A stretch of 57,641 bases of DNA from Citrobacter sp. 18056 (GCA_902706235.1 CACSJR010000023.1:1-57641); one strand, 5' to 3'; positions 29,319-40,685 are shown, numbered from the stretch's first letter. A program made the numbers and translations. The notes: generated from the letters alone by a model not told the origin.

Positions 29319-30923
29319 ATGTTCAATCGAATTCGTATCTCGACCACCTTGTTTCTGATTCTGGTGGTGTGTGGTCTGTTACAGGTGGGCAGTAACGGGC
29401 TGTCGTTTTGGGCATTTCGTGATGGACAGCAAAACCTCAGTCAGGTTGAGCAAGGGAATGTGCAGTTAAGCAGTCTGATGGACGCCCGCGTGGTGTTGCT
29501 TCAGGCCAGCACCGCGCTGAATAAAGCCGGAACGCTGACCGCGTTGAGCTATCCGCCGGAAGACATCAAAAAGCTGATGACCAGCGCGCGTCGGGATTTG
29601 AAACAGGCGGACAAAGAGTTTGCTGAGTTTATGGCGATCCCGCCGGTGAATGATGAAGCCATCGCGTTGCAGGCGCAAAGCAAGCAAACCTATGCCGACC
29701 TGCACGCCGCGCTCGATCATCAGGCGACCTGGCTTGAAAGCAATCAGCTTTCAGACTTTATGACCGCACCGGTGCAAACGGCACAGGACGCGTTCGACGC
29801 CAACTATCACACCTGGCAGCAGAATATTGGGGCGTATGTACAAAATGCGCGTCACGCCAGCGAGGCGAATTATCACCGTTCGGCGGCGATTTTCATTGCC
29901 ATGGTGGTGCTCGCCGCGCTGATTACCAGCGGCGCACTGCTGTGGACGCGTCGCATGATTGTTCAGCCGCTCAACATTATCAGCAGTCACTTCAACAGTA
30001 TTGCGCAGGGCAACCTGGCGCGGCCAGTGTCGGTGTTCGGCAAGAACGAAATATCGGCTATTTTTGCCGGACTGAAAGCGATGCAAACCGCGCTGCGCGA
30101 CACCGTAAGCCAGGTGCGGCAGGGCAGTCACGCGATGCACACCGGAATTTCGGAAATCGCTGCCGGTAATAACGATCTCTCTTCACGCACCGAACAGCAG
30201 GCGGCGTCGCTGGCAGAAACCGCGGCGAGCATGGAGCAACTGACCGCCACCGTCGGGCAGAACGCCGACAATGCCCGACAGGCCTCTGGCCTGGCGAGCA
30301 CAGCAGCATCGACGGCCAAACGCGGCGGTGAGCAGGCGTCACACGTGGCGGAGACCATGCACGGTATCGCCACCAGTTCGCGCAAAATTGGCGACATTAT
30401 TAGCGTTATCGACGGGATTGCCTTCCAGACCAATATTCTGGCCCTCAACGCGGCGGTCGAAGCGGCACGAGCGGGCGAGCAGGGCCGTGGATTTGCGGTG
30501 GTGGCCGGCGAGGTGCGTAACCTTGCCAGCCGCAGCGCCCAGGCGGCAAAAGAGATTAAAGGCCTGATTGAAGAGTCGGTGTCCCGGGTGCAGGAAGGTT
30601 CTGCGCTGGTGGATACCGCGGCCAACACCATGAATGAGATCGTCCGTTCCGTCACCCAGGTTAACGACATCATGGGTGAGATTGCCTCGGCGTCTGACGA
30701 ACAGCGTCGTGGTATCGAACAGGTGGCGCTGGCGGTAAGCCAGATGGATCAGGTGACGCAGCAAAACGCCTCGCTGGTGGAAGAAGCGGCGGCGGCGACC
30801 GAACAGCTGGCAGGGCAGGCAGACAGCCTGACCGCGCTGGTGTCGTTGTTTGAACTTGAAGAAAAAAGAGTACCGCATCATCAAGAAGGGGCACCGCCAG
30901 TTGCCGTGCCTGTGGTTTCCTGA
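29319..30923 (+). CDS. tap: Dipeptide chemoreceptor Tap
   Basis: 534 residues starting [22 protein letters not shown] at 29319, very like E. coli Tap. Two membrane helices, a periplasmic ligand domain, HAMP, and the conserved signalling tip. It has no NWETF tail, as in E. coli Tap, so methylation depends on neighbouring receptors. In E. coli Tap senses dipeptides via DppA and also pyrimidines. It lies 36 bases after tar, in the same operon. Confidence 0.94.
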   Translation: MFNRIRISTTLFLILVVCGLLQVGSNGLSFWAFRDGQQNLSQVEQGNVQLSSLMDARVVLLQASTALNKAGTLTALSYPPEDIKKLMTSARRDLKQADKEFAEFMAIPPVNDEAIALQAQSKQTYADLHAALDHQATWLESNQLSDFMTAPVQTAQDAFDANYHTWQQNIGAYVQNARHASEANYHRSAAIFIAMVVLAALITSGALLWTRRMIVQPLNIISSHFNSIAQGNLARPVSVFGKNEISAIFAGLKAMQTALRDTVSQVRQGSHAMHTGISEIAAGNNDLSSRTEQQAASLAETAASMEQLTATVGQNADNARQASGLASTAASTAKRGGEQASHVAETMHGIATSSRKIGDIISVIDGIAFQTNILALNAAVEAARAGEQGRGFAVVAGEVRNLASRSAQAAKEIKGLIEESVSRVQEGSALVDTAANTMNEIVRSVTQVNDIMGEIASASDEQRRGIEQVALAVSQMDQVTQQNASLVEEAAAATEQLAGQADSLTALVSLFELEEKRVPHHQEGAPPVAVPVVS

Positions 30924-30945
30924 AAGGACGTAAGAAGAAGGCGCT

Positions 30946-31812
30946 ATGACTGCAACTCTGCCCAACGGGCAATCGTCATTACTCATGCAGATGACACAGC
31001 GCCTGGCGCTGTCCGACGCGCAGTTTCGTCGGATATGCCAACTGATCTACCAGCGCGCAGGTATTGTGCTGGCCGATCACAAGCGCGACATGGTGTACAA
31101 CCGGCTGGTGCGACGCTTGCGCCAGCTCGGTCTCGATGATTTTGGCCGCTATCTGGCAATGCTGGAGGCCAATCAGGATAACGCCGAGTGGCAGGCATTT
31201 ATTAACTCGCTGACCACTAACCTCACGGCCTTTTTCCGCGAGGCGCACCATTTCCCGACTTTGGCCGAGCACGCGAAGCGGCGTCAGGGTGAGTATCGCG
31301 TCTGGAGCGCGGCGGCATCGACCGGCGAAGAGCCGTACTCGATTGCCATCACGCTCGCCGACACGTTGGGCACCGCGCCGGGTCGCTGGAAGGTTTTTGC
31401 CAGCGACATCGACACCGAAGTCCTGAACAAAGCGCAGAACGGCGTTTATCGCCAGGATGAGCTGAAAACGCTGTCGCAGCAGCAACTACAGCACTATTTC
31501 ATGCGTGGTACTGGGCCACACGACGGCCTGGTGCGTGTGCGCCAGGAGCTGGCGAACTATGTTGATTTTGCTCCGGTGAATTTGCTCGATAAAAGTTACA
31601 ACGTGCCGGGGCCATTCGATGCGATTTTTTGTCGCAACGTGATGATTTACTTCGACAAGACGACGCAGCAGGAGATCCTGCGCCGCTTTGTTCCCCTGCT
31701 TAAGCCTGACGGATTACTGTTTGCCGGGCACTCAGAGAACTTCAGCAACCTCGTGCGCGAGTTCAGTCTGCGGGGGCAGACGGTGTACGCGCTGAATAAG
31801 GATAAAGCATGA
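30946..31812 (+). CDS. cheR: Chemotaxis methyltransferase CheR
   Basis: 288 residues: an N-terminal helical domain with basic patch ([14 protein letters not shown]), then a SAM-binding Rossmann domain with [17 protein letters not shown] and the [21 protein letters not shown] motif. It methylates receptor glutamates for adaptation and docks on the NWETF tail of Tar. Overlaps cheB by ATGA. Confidence 0.97.
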   Translation: MTATLPNGQSSLLMQMTQRLALSDAQFRRICQLIYQRAGIVLADHKRDMVYNRLVRRLRQLGLDDFGRYLAMLEANQDNAEWQAFINSLTTNLTAFFREAHHFPTLAEHAKRRQGEYRVWSAAASTGEEPYSIAITLADTLGTAPGRWKVFASDIDTEVLNKAQNGVYRQDELKTLSQQQLQHYFMRGTGPHDGLVRVRQELANYVDFAPVNLLDKSYNVPGPFDAIFCRNVMIYFDKTTQQEILRRFVPLLKPDGLLFAGHSENFSNLVREFSLRGQTVYALNKDKA

Positions 31813-32858
31813 GTAAAATCAGGGTGTTGTCTGTCGATGATTCGGCGCTGATGCGTCAAATTATGACCGAGATTGTCAACAGCCACAGCGATATGGAGAT
31901 GGTCGCGACGGCACCAGATCCGCTGGTTGCCCGGGATTTGATCAAAAAATATAACCCGGACGTGCTGACGCTGGATGTCGAAATGCCGCGCATGGATGGC
32001 CTCGATTTTCTGGAGAAGCTGATGCGCCTGCGGCCGATGCCGGTGGTGATGGTTTCCTCGCTGACTGGTAAAGGCTCGGAAGTGACGTTACGCGCGCTGG
32101 AGCTGGGTGCGGTGGATTTTGTCACCAAGCCGCAGATTGGCATTCGCGAAGGGATGCTGGCCTACAGCGAAATGATTGCCGACAAAGTGCGGGCTGCCTC
32201 GCGGGCGCAGATTAGCGCGCATAAAACGCTGGCAGCGCCGGTGGCGCTCAAAGCCGGGCCGATGCTCAGCTCTGAAAAGCTGCTGGTGATTGGCGCCTCA
32301 ACGGGCGGCACCGAAGCGATTCGTCACGTGCTGCAACCTCTGCCGCTGACCAGTCCGGCAATTTTAATCACCCAGCATATGCCGCCGGGGTTCACCCGTT
32401 CATTCGCGGAACGGCTGAACAAGCTGTGCCAGATTGCGGTGAAAGAGGCCGAAGACGGCGAGCGCGTATTGCCAGGCCACGCCTACATCGCGCCGGGTGA
32501 CAAACATATGGAGCTGGCGCGTAGCGGGGCCAACTATCAAATCAAAATTCATGACGGGCCGCCGGTTAACCGGCACCGTCCGTCGGTGGATGTGCTGTTT
32601 CATTCGGTGGCGAAAAACGCCGGGCGCAATGCGGTGGGGGTGATCCTCACCGGAATGGGAAACGACGGCGCCGCCGGAATGTTAGCGATGCACCAGGCTG
32701 GCGCCTGGACTATTGCGCAGAACGAGGCAAGTTGTGTGGTGTTCGGCATGCCGCGTGAAGCCATCAATATGGGTGGTGTCAGCGAAGTGGTCGATCTTAG
32801 TCAGGTAAGCCAGCAGATGCTGGCGAAAATCAGTGCCGGACAGGCAATACGTATTTAA
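31809..32858 (+). CDS. cheB: Chemotaxis methylesterase/deamidase CheB
   Basis: 349 residues: receiver domain with phospho-acceptor Asp56 ([12 protein letters not shown]), linker, and catalytic domain with GASTGGTEA (nucleophile Ser), [10 protein letters not shown] (His) and [12 protein letters not shown] (Asp). It removes receptor methyl groups and is activated by CheA. Same length as E. coli CheB. Confidence 0.97.
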   Translation: MSKIRVLSVDDSALMRQIMTEIVNSHSDMEMVATAPDPLVARDLIKKYNPDVLTLDVEMPRMDGLDFLEKLMRLRPMPVVMVSSLTGKGSEVTLRALELGAVDFVTKPQIGIREGMLAYSEMIADKVRAASRAQISAHKTLAAPVALKAGPMLSSEKLLVIGASTGGTEAIRHVLQPLPLTSPAILITQHMPPGFTRSFAERLNKLCQIAVKEAEDGERVLPGHAYIAPGDKHMELARSGANYQIKIHDGPPVNRHRPSVDVLFHSVAKNAGRNAVGVILTGMGNDGAAGMLAMHQAGAWTIAQNEASCVVFGMPREAINMGGVSEVVDLSQVSQQMLAKISAGQAIRI

Positions 32859-32873
32859 GAGGAGTGAAGTTAA

Positions 32874-33263
<390 letters not shown>

Positions 33264-33267
33264 GGCG

Positions 33268-33918
33268 ATGACGATGACCCAACACCCCGTGAAACCGACT
33301 GACGAGCATTCAGCGGGCGATATTATCGCCCGGATCGGCAGTCTGACCCGTATGCTGCGTGACAGCCTGCGCGAGCTTGGTCTGGATCAGGCGATTGCCG
33401 AAGCGGCAGAAGCCATTCCGGACGCTCGCGACCGTCTGGACTACGTGGTCCAGATGACCGCTCAGGCGGCAGAGCGCGCGCTGAACTGCGTCGAGCTGTC
33501 GCAGCCGCACCAGAACCAGATGGAAAAAGAAGCCAAAGTGCTGTCAGGCCGCTGGGATCAGTGGTTTGAAAATCCTATTGAACTGAGCGATGCGCGTGAG
33601 CTGGTGACCGACACCCGCAGCTATTTATCAGACGTGCCGAAACACACCAGTTTCACCAATGCCCAACTGCTGGAAATCATGATGGCGCAGGATTTCCAGG
33701 ATCTGACCGGGCAGGTTATCAAGCGGATGATGGATGTTATCCAGGAGATAGAGCGTCAGCTGCTGATGGTGCTGCTGGAAAATATGCCGGATGCATCTAC
33801 CCGACAGAAACGCGAAAGCGACAGTTTGCTCAATGGTCCGCAGGTCGATACCAGCAAGGCTGGTGTCGTCGCCAGTCAGGATCAGGTGGATGACCTGTTA
33901 GACAGTTTAGGCTTTTGA
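33268..33918 (+). CDS. cheZ: Chemotaxis phosphatase CheZ
   Basis: 216 residues, two more than E. coli CheZ. The long-hairpin core with the catalytic Gln is in [28 protein letters not shown], and the CheY-binding C-terminal peptide is [13 protein letters not shown]. It speeds dephosphorylation of CheY. Four bases after cheY. A second ATG two codons downstream is an equally possible start. Confidence 0.97.
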   Translation: MTMTQHPVKPTDEHSAGDIIARIGSLTRMLRDSLRELGLDQAIAEAAEAIPDARDRLDYVVQMTAQAAERALNCVELSQPHQNQMEKEAKVLSGRWDQWFENPIELSDARELVTDTRSYLSDVPKHTSFTNAQLLEIMMAQDFQDLTGQVIKRMMDVIQEIERQLLMVLLENMPDASTRQKRESDSLLNGPQVDTSKAGVVASQDQVDDLLDSLGF

Positions 33919-33931
33919 TCTGCTTCACAGG

Positions 33932-33949
33932 CCATCCCATACGGGATGG
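33932..33949 (+). terminator. hairpin ending the che operon
   Basis: CCATCCC and GGGATGG form a 7-bp stem around ATAC, 13 bases after cheZ; a short T-rich stretch follows. Confidence 0.55.
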
Positions 33950-34060
33950 TCAGCCTTTCTGATGGGCTAAATTAGCCTACAAAAACGCATCTTCTCTGCG
34001 CATCATGCGCGACCTGCACTGGCATTATATCCTCAGAATTGTATCGGCAGGATGTGGCTT

Positions 34061-35215
34061 GTGGCAGACGAAAGCGACAACGAAGACAAAACAGAAGCCC
34101 CCACACCCCAACGGCTGGAAAAGGCGCGTGAGGACGGGCAGATCCCGCGTTCGCGCGAGCTGACCTCATTTTTGATTTTGCTGGTTGGCGTGTGTGTCCT
34201 GTGGTTCGGCGGGGAATCTCTGGCGCGCAGGCTGGCGGGTTTGTTGTCGTCCGGACTGCATTTTGACCACAGCATTGTTAACGATCCCAACCTTATCCTT
34301 GGCCAAATCATTTTGCTGCTCAAGCAGGCGATGCTGGCGTTGATGCCGCTGATTGTGGGTGTGGTGGTGGTGGCGATCCTCGGCCCGGTGATGCTGGGCG
34401 GCCTGGTGTTTAGTCCGAAATCGCTGGCCTTCAAATTCGATAAGCTGAACCCGTTTCCGGGCATTGCAAAAATGTTTTCTGCGCAGTCGGCGGCGGAACT
34501 GCTAAAGGCCATTCTTAAATCGGTGCTGGTGGGCTGCGTGGCCGGAATATTTGTCTGGGTGCACTGGCCGGACATGATGCGCCTGATCAGTGAATCGCCG
34601 ATGACGGCGATGGGCAACGCCCTGAATCTGGTTGGGCTTTGCGCTTTACTGGTGGCGCTGGGGGTGATCCCGATGGTCGGGTTCGACGTCTTCTTCCAGA
34701 TTTTCAGCCACATCAAAAAATTGCGCATGTCCCGCCAGGATATTCGTGACGAATTTAAACAGAGCGAAGGCGACCCGCACGTTAAAGGGCGTATTCGTCA
34801 GATGCAGCGTGCGGCGGCGCGGCGTCGCATGATGGCGGATGTACCGAAAGCTGACGTGATTGTGACCAACCCAACGCATTACGCGGTGGCGTTGAAGTAC
34901 GAAGAAAACAAAATGAGCGCGCCGAAAGTGGTGGCGAAGGGCGCGGGCCTGGTGGCGCTGCGCATTCGAGAGCTTGGCGAAGAAAACCGTATCCCGGTTT
35001 TACAGGCTCCGCCGCTGGCCCGGGCACTCTACCGCCATGCTGAAATTGGGCAACAGATCCCCGGCACACTGTACGCCGCGGTGGCAGAAGTTCTGGCCTG
35101 GGTCTGGCAACTCAAACGCTGGCGTCTGGCGGGCGGTGCGCCGCCGAAGAAACCTGATAATTTGCCGGTGCCTGAAGCACTGGATTTTTTGAACGAGAAT
35201 GACACCGATGGCTAA
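34061..35215 (+). CDS. flhB: Flagellar export gate/specificity switch FlhB
   Basis: 384 residues from the GTG at 34061, which has AGGA eight bases upstream and gives the family N-terminus VADESDNEDKTEAPT; the ATG at 34052 overlaps that site and is less likely. Four membrane helices, then the cytoplasmic domain with the self-cleaving NPTH motif (VIVTNPTHYAVAL). It switches export from rod/hook to filament substrates. The product lengths and order match E. coli flhBAE. Confidence 0.96.
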   Translation: MADESDNEDKTEAPTPQRLEKAREDGQIPRSRELTSFLILLVGVCVLWFGGESLARRLAGLLSSGLHFDHSIVNDPNLILGQIILLLKQAMLALMPLIVGVVVVAILGPVMLGGLVFSPKSLAFKFDKLNPFPGIAKMFSAQSAAELLKAILKSVLVGCVAGIFVWVHWPDMMRLISESPMTAMGNALNLVGLCALLVALGVIPMVGFDVFFQIFSHIKKLRMSRQDIRDEFKQSEGDPHVKGRIRQMQRAAARRRMMADVPKADVIVTNPTHYAVALKYEENKMSAPKVVAKGAGLVALRIRELGEENRIPVLQAPPLARALYRHAEIGQQIPGTLYAAVAEVLAWVWQLKRWRLAGGAPPKKPDNLPVPEALDFLNENDTDG

Positions 35216-37286
35216 TTTAGTCGCAATGCTGCGTCTGCCCGCAAGCTTCAAATCGACCCAATGGCAAGTGCTTGCCGGGCCGATCCTTATCCTGTTGATC
35301 CTGTCGATGATGGTTCTGCCGCTTCCGGCATTCATCCTCGACCTGTTGTTTACCTTTAATATTGCGCTGTCAATCATGGTGCTGCTGGTGGCGATGTTTA
35401 CACAGCGCACTCTTGAATTCGCCGCGTTCCCGACGATTTTGCTGTTCACCACGCTGTTACGCCTGGCGCTGAACGTCGCGTCGACCCGTATCATTTTGAT
35501 GGACGGACATACCGGGGCCGCTGCGGCGGGAAAAGTGGTGGAGGCCTTCGGCCACTTCCTGGTCGGCGGTAACTTTGCCATTGGTATCGTGGTGTTCGTT
35601 ATTCTGGTCATCATCAACTTTATGGTTATCACCAAAGGTGCGGGGCGCATCGCCGAAGTGGGCGCGCGTTTTGTGCTGGATGGGATGCCGGGCAAACAGA
35701 TGGCGATCGACGCTGACCTCAACGCCGGGCTGATCGGTGAAGAAGATGCCAAACGTCGCCGTTCGGAAGTGACCCAGGAAGCGGACTTCTACGGCTCGAT
35801 GGACGGTGCGAGTAAGTTTGTTCGTGGTGATGCCGTCGCCGGTATTTTGATCATGGTGATTAACGTTATTGGCGGCCTGCTAGTTGGCGTGTTACAGCAC
35901 GGTTTGTCGCTCGATAAAGCCGCTGAATCCTACACGCTGCTGACCATCGGTGATGGCCTGGTGGCGCAGATCCCGGCGCTGGTTATTTCCACCGCAGCGG
36001 GCGTGATCGTCACCCGCGTGGCCACCGATCAGGACGTCGGTGAGCAGATGGTGGGTCAGCTGTTCAGCAACCCGCGCGTCATGATGCTGAGCGCCGCGGT
36101 ATTGGGCTTGCTCGGCCTGGTGCCGGGAATGCCAAACTTTGTGTTCCTGCTGTTTACCGCCGCACTGTTGGGTCTGGCCTGGTGGCTACGCGGTCGTGAA
36201 CAGCAGGCGCCAGCGGTAGCGGCTCCGGTGCGCACGCAGGAAAATCCGCAGGCCATCGAAGCGACGTGGAATGACGTGCAGCTGGAAGATACCCTGGGAA
36301 TGGAGGTGGGTTATCGCCTGATCCCGATGGTGGATTCGCAGCAGGATGGCGAGCTGCTGGGCCGCATCCGCTCTATTCGCAAAAAATTCGCTCAGGAGAT
36401 GGGCTTCCTGCCACCGGTGGTACACATCCGCGACAATATGGATTTACCGCCCGCGCGCTACCGAATTCTGTTAAAAGGCGTGGATATCGGCAGCGGCGAT
36501 GCCTATCCGGGCCGCTGGCTGGCGATTAACCCGGGCACCGCGGCGGGCACGCTTCCCGGTGAACCGACGGTCGATCCGGCGTTTGGCCTGGCCGCTATCT
36601 GGATTGAGAGCGCGCTGAAAGAGCAGGCGCAAATCCAGGGCTTTACGGTGGTGGAAGCCAGTACCGTGGTCGCCACCCACCTCAACCATCTGATAAGCCT
36701 GCACTCGGCTGAGCTGTTTGGCCGCCAGGAAGCGCAGCAGTTGCTCGACCGCGTGACTCAGGAGATGCCGAAACTGACCGAGGATCTGGTGCCGGGCGTG
36801 GTGACGCTGACTACGTTGCATAAAGTGCTGCAAAATCTGCTCGATGAGAAAGTGCCAATCCGCGATATGCGCACCATTCTGGAAACGCTGGCGGAACATG
36901 CGCCGGTGCAGACCGATCCGCATGAACTCACCAATGTGGTGCGCGTGGCGCTCGGCCGGGCTATTACGCAGCAGTGGTTCCCGGGGAACGGTGAAGTGCA
37001 GGTGATTGGGCTGGATACGCCGCTGGAACGCTTGCTGTTACAGGCATTACAAAACGGTGGCGGGCTGGAGCCGGGTCTGGCTGACAGACTGTTAGCGCAG
37101 ACTCAGGAAGCGCTGTCCCGCCAGGAAATGCTCGGTGCGCCACCGGTGCTGCTGGTGAATCATGCCCTGCGTCCGCTGTTGTCGCGCTTCCTGCGTCGTA
37201 ATCTGCCGCAGCTGGTGGTGTTGTCGAATCTGGAGTTGTCGGACAACCGTCAGATTCGTATGACCGCGACCATCGGAGGTAAATAA
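35208..37286 (+). CDS. flhA: Flagellar export gate protein FlhA
   Basis: 692 residues from the ATG at 35208 (MANLVAMLRLP), equal to E. coli FlhA; an ATG three codons earlier is also in frame. About eight membrane helices, the FHIPEP signature (RIAEVGARFVLDGMPGKQMAIDADL) in the cytoplasmic loop, and a large C-terminal chaperone/substrate-docking domain. It overlaps the flhB stop by 8 bases and forms the nonameric export ring. Confidence 0.97.
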   Translation: MANLVAMLRLPASFKSTQWQVLAGPILILLILSMMVLPLPAFILDLLFTFNIALSIMVLLVAMFTQRTLEFAAFPTILLFTTLLRLALNVASTRIILMDGHTGAAAAGKVVEAFGHFLVGGNFAIGIVVFVILVIINFMVITKGAGRIAEVGARFVLDGMPGKQMAIDADLNAGLIGEEDAKRRRSEVTQEADFYGSMDGASKFVRGDAVAGILIMVINVIGGLLVGVLQHGLSLDKAAESYTLLTIGDGLVAQIPALVISTAAGVIVTRVATDQDVGEQMVGQLFSNPRVMMLSAAVLGLLGLVPGMPNFVFLLFTAALLGLAWWLRGREQQAPAVAAPVRTQENPQAIEATWNDVQLEDTLGMEVGYRLIPMVDSQQDGELLGRIRSIRKKFAQEMGFLPPVVHIRDNMDLPPARYRILLKGVDIGSGDAYPGRWLAINPGTAAGTLPGEPTVDPAFGLAAIWIESALKEQAQIQGFTVVEASTVVATHLNHLISLHSAELFGRQEAQQLLDRVTQEMPKLTEDLVPGVVTLTTLHKVLQNLLDEKVPIRDMRTILETLAEHAPVQTDPHELTNVVRVALGRAITQQWFPGNGEVQVIGLDTPLERLLLQALQNGGGLEPGLADRLLAQTQEALSRQEMLGAPPVLLVNHALRPLLSRFLRRNLPQLVVLSNLELSDNRQIRMTATIGGK

Positions 37287-37678
37287 TGCGTTATTTATTA
37301 TGGCTTCTGGCGCTGCCGTTGATGGCAGAGGCTGCGGGTGAGGGCGCCTGGCAGGCCAGCAGCAAAGGCGTGATGCTCAGCCATCGCGGCGAATCTATGT
37401 CGTCCTCGCCGTTGGTGTCATCGCAACCGGCCAGCGGACGGGTGACGATGATTGCGTGGCGTTACACGCTGATTGGCCCCACGCCCGCCGGGCTGCGGGT
37501 GCGTTTATGTTCGCAAACCCGCTGCGTCGAACTCGACGGCCAAAGCGGCAATACCTGGGGATTACAGAATATCCCCGCGTCGGAACCGCTGCGTTTCGTC
37601 TGGGAAGTGCCGGGCGGTGGGCGACTGATCCCCGCGCTCAATGTTCAGAGCAACCAGGTTATTGTCAATTACCGCTAA
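37286..37678 (+). CDS. flhE: Flagellar periplasmic protein FlhE
   Basis: 130 residues, E. coli length, with a signal peptide (MRYLLWLLALPLMAEA). It overlaps the end of flhA by one base (TAATG). FlhE is exported to the periplasm and is thought to limit proton leakage through the flagellar export apparatus or affect rod assembly. One Cys pair (CSQTRC) is visible. Confidence 0.93.
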   Translation: MRYLLWLLALPLMAEAAGEGAWQASSKGVMLSHRGESMSSSPLVSSQPASGRVTMIAWRYTLIGPTPAGLRVRLCSQTRCVELDGQSGNTWGLQNIPASEPLRFVWEVPGGGRLIPALNVQSNQVIVNYR

Positions 37679-37753
37679 AGCAAACTGTATCCGCCCGAAC
37701 CCCCCTGACCTGTCTGTATTCTGCAGGCAGGCTCGCAATTTTGACCTCTGCTT

Positions 37754-37782
37754 TTGAATCAATCAAAACGTTGTTTTATAAA
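37754..37782 (+). promoter_or_regulatory. promoter with overlapping KdgR-like palindrome
   Basis: TTGAAT and TATAAA are spaced by 17 bases. Between them lies AAAACGTTGTTTTAT, whose AAAAC-GTT-GTTTT core fits a KdgR half-site pair. A repressor there would block RNA polymerase. The transcript leader would be about 160 bases. The rest of the gap 37679-37948 shows no other signal I can name. Confidence 0.5.
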
Positions 37783-37948
37783 TCAGTGAAGCACGTAGTC
37801 TGACTCTTTGCATTTTTGCCATCCCCAGTGAGTATCTGGCAGAAACGAAAAGGTTTAACCGTCGGCATCACTCTACTGTAGCCGTGTAAGGGCATCCTCT
37901 GTACCAGATGAGGCGGGCTTTCCTGATAAAAACACGGGATTTACGGCA

Positions 37949-39532
37949 ATGAAAACACGTAAAATCGGATTAGCAAATTATCTTGCCTACGGCTCGGGAG
38001 ATTTTCTCGGCGCAGGAACCACCGCGCTCACCGCCGCCTGGCTTTTATACTTCTACACCACCTTCTGCGGACTCTCTCCGATTGAAGCCACCCTAATCTT
38101 CGCGACGGCGAGGGTTCTGGATGCTGTCGTCAGCCCGTTGATGGGGTTCTTAACCGATAACTTCGGCTCCACCTGGCTTGGTAAACGCTTTGGGCGCCGC
38201 AAATTCTTCATTATGCTCGGCATCCCGTGCGTGTTCAGCTACTCCTTTATGTGGGTCGGCGACATGGGATTCTGGTACTACCTGCTGACCTATCTGCTGT
38301 TTGATATCGTCTACACCATGATTCTGGTGCCATACGAAACGCTGGTGCCGGAAATGACCGACGACTTTAAACAGAAAACGAAATTCTCCGGGGCGCGTAT
38401 TTCGATGGCGCAAATGTCGGCGATTCTGGCCTCGTTCCTGCCGGGCATCTTGCTGACGCACTTCGGTAAGGACAACGCAGTTTCCTTCTTCTACGCAAGC
38501 CTGGTGTTCTCGGTGCTGTGCGCGATGATGCTGACGTTTGTCTGGTTCTTTACCTGGGAACGTCCGCGTGAAAACTGGAGCGAAGCTGCGCTGCGTGCTG
38601 AAGAAGAGAAAAAGCATCTGTCGCTGGCCCAGAGCCTTAACCGCCTGATAATCGAACTGAACTCCACCCTGCGTATCAAAATTTTCCGCCAGCATCTCGG
38701 GATGTATCTCGGGGGCTACATCGCGCAGGACGTGTTCAACGCGGTGTTTACCTACTACGTGGTGTTTGTGTTGATGCAGGAAGCGTCATTTGCTTCAAAC
38801 CTGATGGGCACCATGGCGAGTTTCCAGTTCATCGCGGTGATCGCCATGATGCCGCTGTGCATCCGCTTTGTGCCTGCGCCGTCATACCGGATTGTGGTGG
38901 TGCTGTTTGGTCTGAGCGCACTCTCTTACGCCGTTCTGTACTACGCTGGGCTGAGCGATGTCTGGTCGCTGATGCTGCTGGTATCGGCCGTGGCGGGTCT
39001 GGGGCGCGGCGGCATCAACTATGTGCCGTGGAATACCTACACCTATATTGCTGACGTAGATGAAGTGATCACCGGCCAGCGCCGCGAGGGGATTTTCGCC
39101 GGGATAATGACCCTGACGCGTAAAGCCTCTCAGGCCGGGGCCATCATGCTGGTGGGGATCATCATGCAGCTTTCTGGCTTTGTCTCCGGGCAGAAAATTC
39201 AGACAGCGCAAGTCAATCACACCATCCTGATGATCTTAAGCGTCGGGACGGTGGTGGTGCTGGCCTGCGGTTTCCTGGTCTCCCTGCGCTTTAAACTGAA
39301 CCTGCAAACCCACAGCATTCTGCGTGAAGAGACCGCCAAAATGCGTGAGTCCGGGCATGCCTTTGCCGAAGCCACAACGCCAGAAGCGAAAGCCACGGTG
39401 GAAATGCTGGCGGGAATGCCGTTCGACACCCTGTGGGGCAACAACAATATCGGTTATCTGAATCGCAATAAGCCTGCGGCACCGTCGCTGAAGCAGGCTG
39501 CTCTATTGAATTCGAAATATAACAGAGGTTAA
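37949..39532 (+). CDS. GPH-family sugar transporter, oligogalacturonide/rhamnogalacturonide type
   Basis: 527-residue symporter with about 12 membrane helices, of the glycoside-pentoside-hexuronide (GPH) family. Markers are the N-terminal LANYLAYGSGDFLGAGTTALTAAWLLYFYT, the DAVVSPLMGFLTDNF motif, GKRFGRRKFFI, and GINYVPWNTYTYIADVDEV. It resembles the TogT/RhiT group of pectin-fragment importers, and the GH105 hydrolase gene 4 bases downstream supports a substrate of unsaturated uronyl oligosaccharides. The precise sugar is inferred. Confidence 0.82.
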   Translation: MKTRKIGLANYLAYGSGDFLGAGTTALTAAWLLYFYTTFCGLSPIEATLIFATARVLDAVVSPLMGFLTDNFGSTWLGKRFGRRKFFIMLGIPCVFSYSFMWVGDMGFWYYLLTYLLFDIVYTMILVPYETLVPEMTDDFKQKTKFSGARISMAQMSAILASFLPGILLTHFGKDNAVSFFYASLVFSVLCAMMLTFVWFFTWERPRENWSEAALRAEEEKKHLSLAQSLNRLIIELNSTLRIKIFRQHLGMYLGGYIAQDVFNAVFTYYVVFVLMQEASFASNLMGTMASFQFIAVIAMMPLCIRFVPAPSYRIVVVLFGLSALSYAVLYYAGLSDVWSLMLLVSAVAGLGRGGINYVPWNTYTYIADVDEVITGQRREGIFAGIMTLTRKASQAGAIMLVGIIMQLSGFVSGQKIQTAQVNHTILMILSVGTVVVLACGFLVSLRFKLNLQTHSILREETAKMRESGHAFAEATTPEAKATVEMLAGMPFDTLWGNNNIGYLNRNKPAAPSLKQAALLNSKYNRG

Positions 39533-39536
39533 TCAA

Positions 39537-40676
39537 ATGAAAGTCTGGCCTGTCAAACATAGCCCATTACTGTGTCAACCGGAGCGCTTCATCGCCCGGG
39601 ACGAACTGAAGGCGTTGATCGAGAAAGTGACCCACAATCTGGTCAATATCAAGGACGAGAGCGGAGAGTTCCTGCTGCGGCTGGACGACGGGCGGGTGAT
39701 CGATACCAAAGGATGGGCGGGCTGGGAGTGGACGCACGGTGTGGGGCTGTACGGCATTCACCAGTATTTCCAGCAGACCGGTGATGGGCAGATGCGTGAC
39801 ATTATTGATGGCTGGTTCGCCGACCGCTTTGCCGAAGGGGCGACCACCAAAAATGTGAACACCATGGCGCCGTTCCTGACCCTGGCGTATCGCTACGAAG
39901 AAACGCGTAACCCGGCCTATCTACCGTGGCTCGAAAGCTGGGCGGAGTGGGCGATGCACGACATGCCGCGTACGGAACACGGCGGCATGCAGCACATTAC
40001 GCTGGCGGAAGAGAACCATCAGCAGATGTGGGACGACACGCTAATGATGACCGTGATGCCGCTGGCGAAAATCGGCAAGCTGCTTGATCGGCCTGAATAC
40101 GTGGAAGAGGCGATTTATCAGTTCCTGCTGCATGTGCAAAACCTGATGGACCGTGAGACCGGGCTGTGGTTCCACGGCTGGAATTACGACGGCAAGCATA
40201 ACTTTGCCAACGCCCGTTGGGCGCGCGGCAACAGCTGGCTGACTATCGTTATTCCGGATTTCCTCGAGCTGGTGGATTTACCGGAGAACAACGCGGTGCG
40301 TCGTTATCTGGTGCAGGTGCTGAACGCACAGGTTGCTGCGCTGGCGAAATGTCAGGACGACAGCGGCCTGTGGCACACGCTGCTGGATGACCCGCACTCT
40401 TATCTGGAAGCCTCGGCAACCGCCGGGTTTGCCTACGGTATTCTGAAAGCCGTGCGCAAACGCTACGTTTCAGCGGAATATGCAGAAGTGGCAGAGAAAG
40501 CGATTCAGGGCATTGTGGCGAATATCTCGCCGGAAGGGGAGTTGCTGCAAACATCGTTTGGCACCGGCATGGGCAGTAATCTTGAGTTCTATCGCCAAAT
40601 TCCGCTGACCTCTATGCCCTATGGTCAGGCGATGGCGATCCTCTGCCTCACGGAATATTTGCACAAATACTTTTAA
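39537..40676 (+). CDS. GH105 unsaturated rhamnogalacturonyl/uronyl hydrolase
   Basis: 379-residue cytoplasmic (alpha/alpha)6-barrel enzyme of the GH88/GH105 group, with no signal peptide. Hallmarks are DDTLMMTVMPLAKIGK, GLWFHGWNYDGKHNFANARWARGNSW with the conserved W-x-RGNSW segment, and the DDSGLWHTLLDDPHSYLEASATAGFAYGI stretch. It removes a 4,5-unsaturated uronic acid from the non-reducing end of lyase products, giving a ketouronate. With the upstream transporter it forms a two-gene import-and-cleave operon. Which disaccharide it prefers is not visible. Confidence 0.87.
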   Translation: MKVWPVKHSPLLCQPERFIARDELKALIEKVTHNLVNIKDESGEFLLRLDDGRVIDTKGWAGWEWTHGVGLYGIHQYFQQTGDGQMRDIIDGWFADRFAEGATTKNVNTMAPFLTLAYRYEETRNPAYLPWLESWAEWAMHDMPRTEHGGMQHITLAEENHQQMWDDTLMMTVMPLAKIGKLLDRPEYVEEAIYQFLLHVQNLMDRETGLWFHGWNYDGKHNFANARWARGNSWLTIVIPDFLELVDLPENNAVRRYLVQVLNAQVAALAKCQDDSGLWHTLLDDPHSYLEASATAGFAYGILKAVRKRYVSAEYAEVAEKAIQGIVANISPEGELLQTSFGTGMGSNLEFYRQIPLTSMPYGQAMAILCLTEYLHKYF

Positions 40677-40685
40677 TGGCACCCG

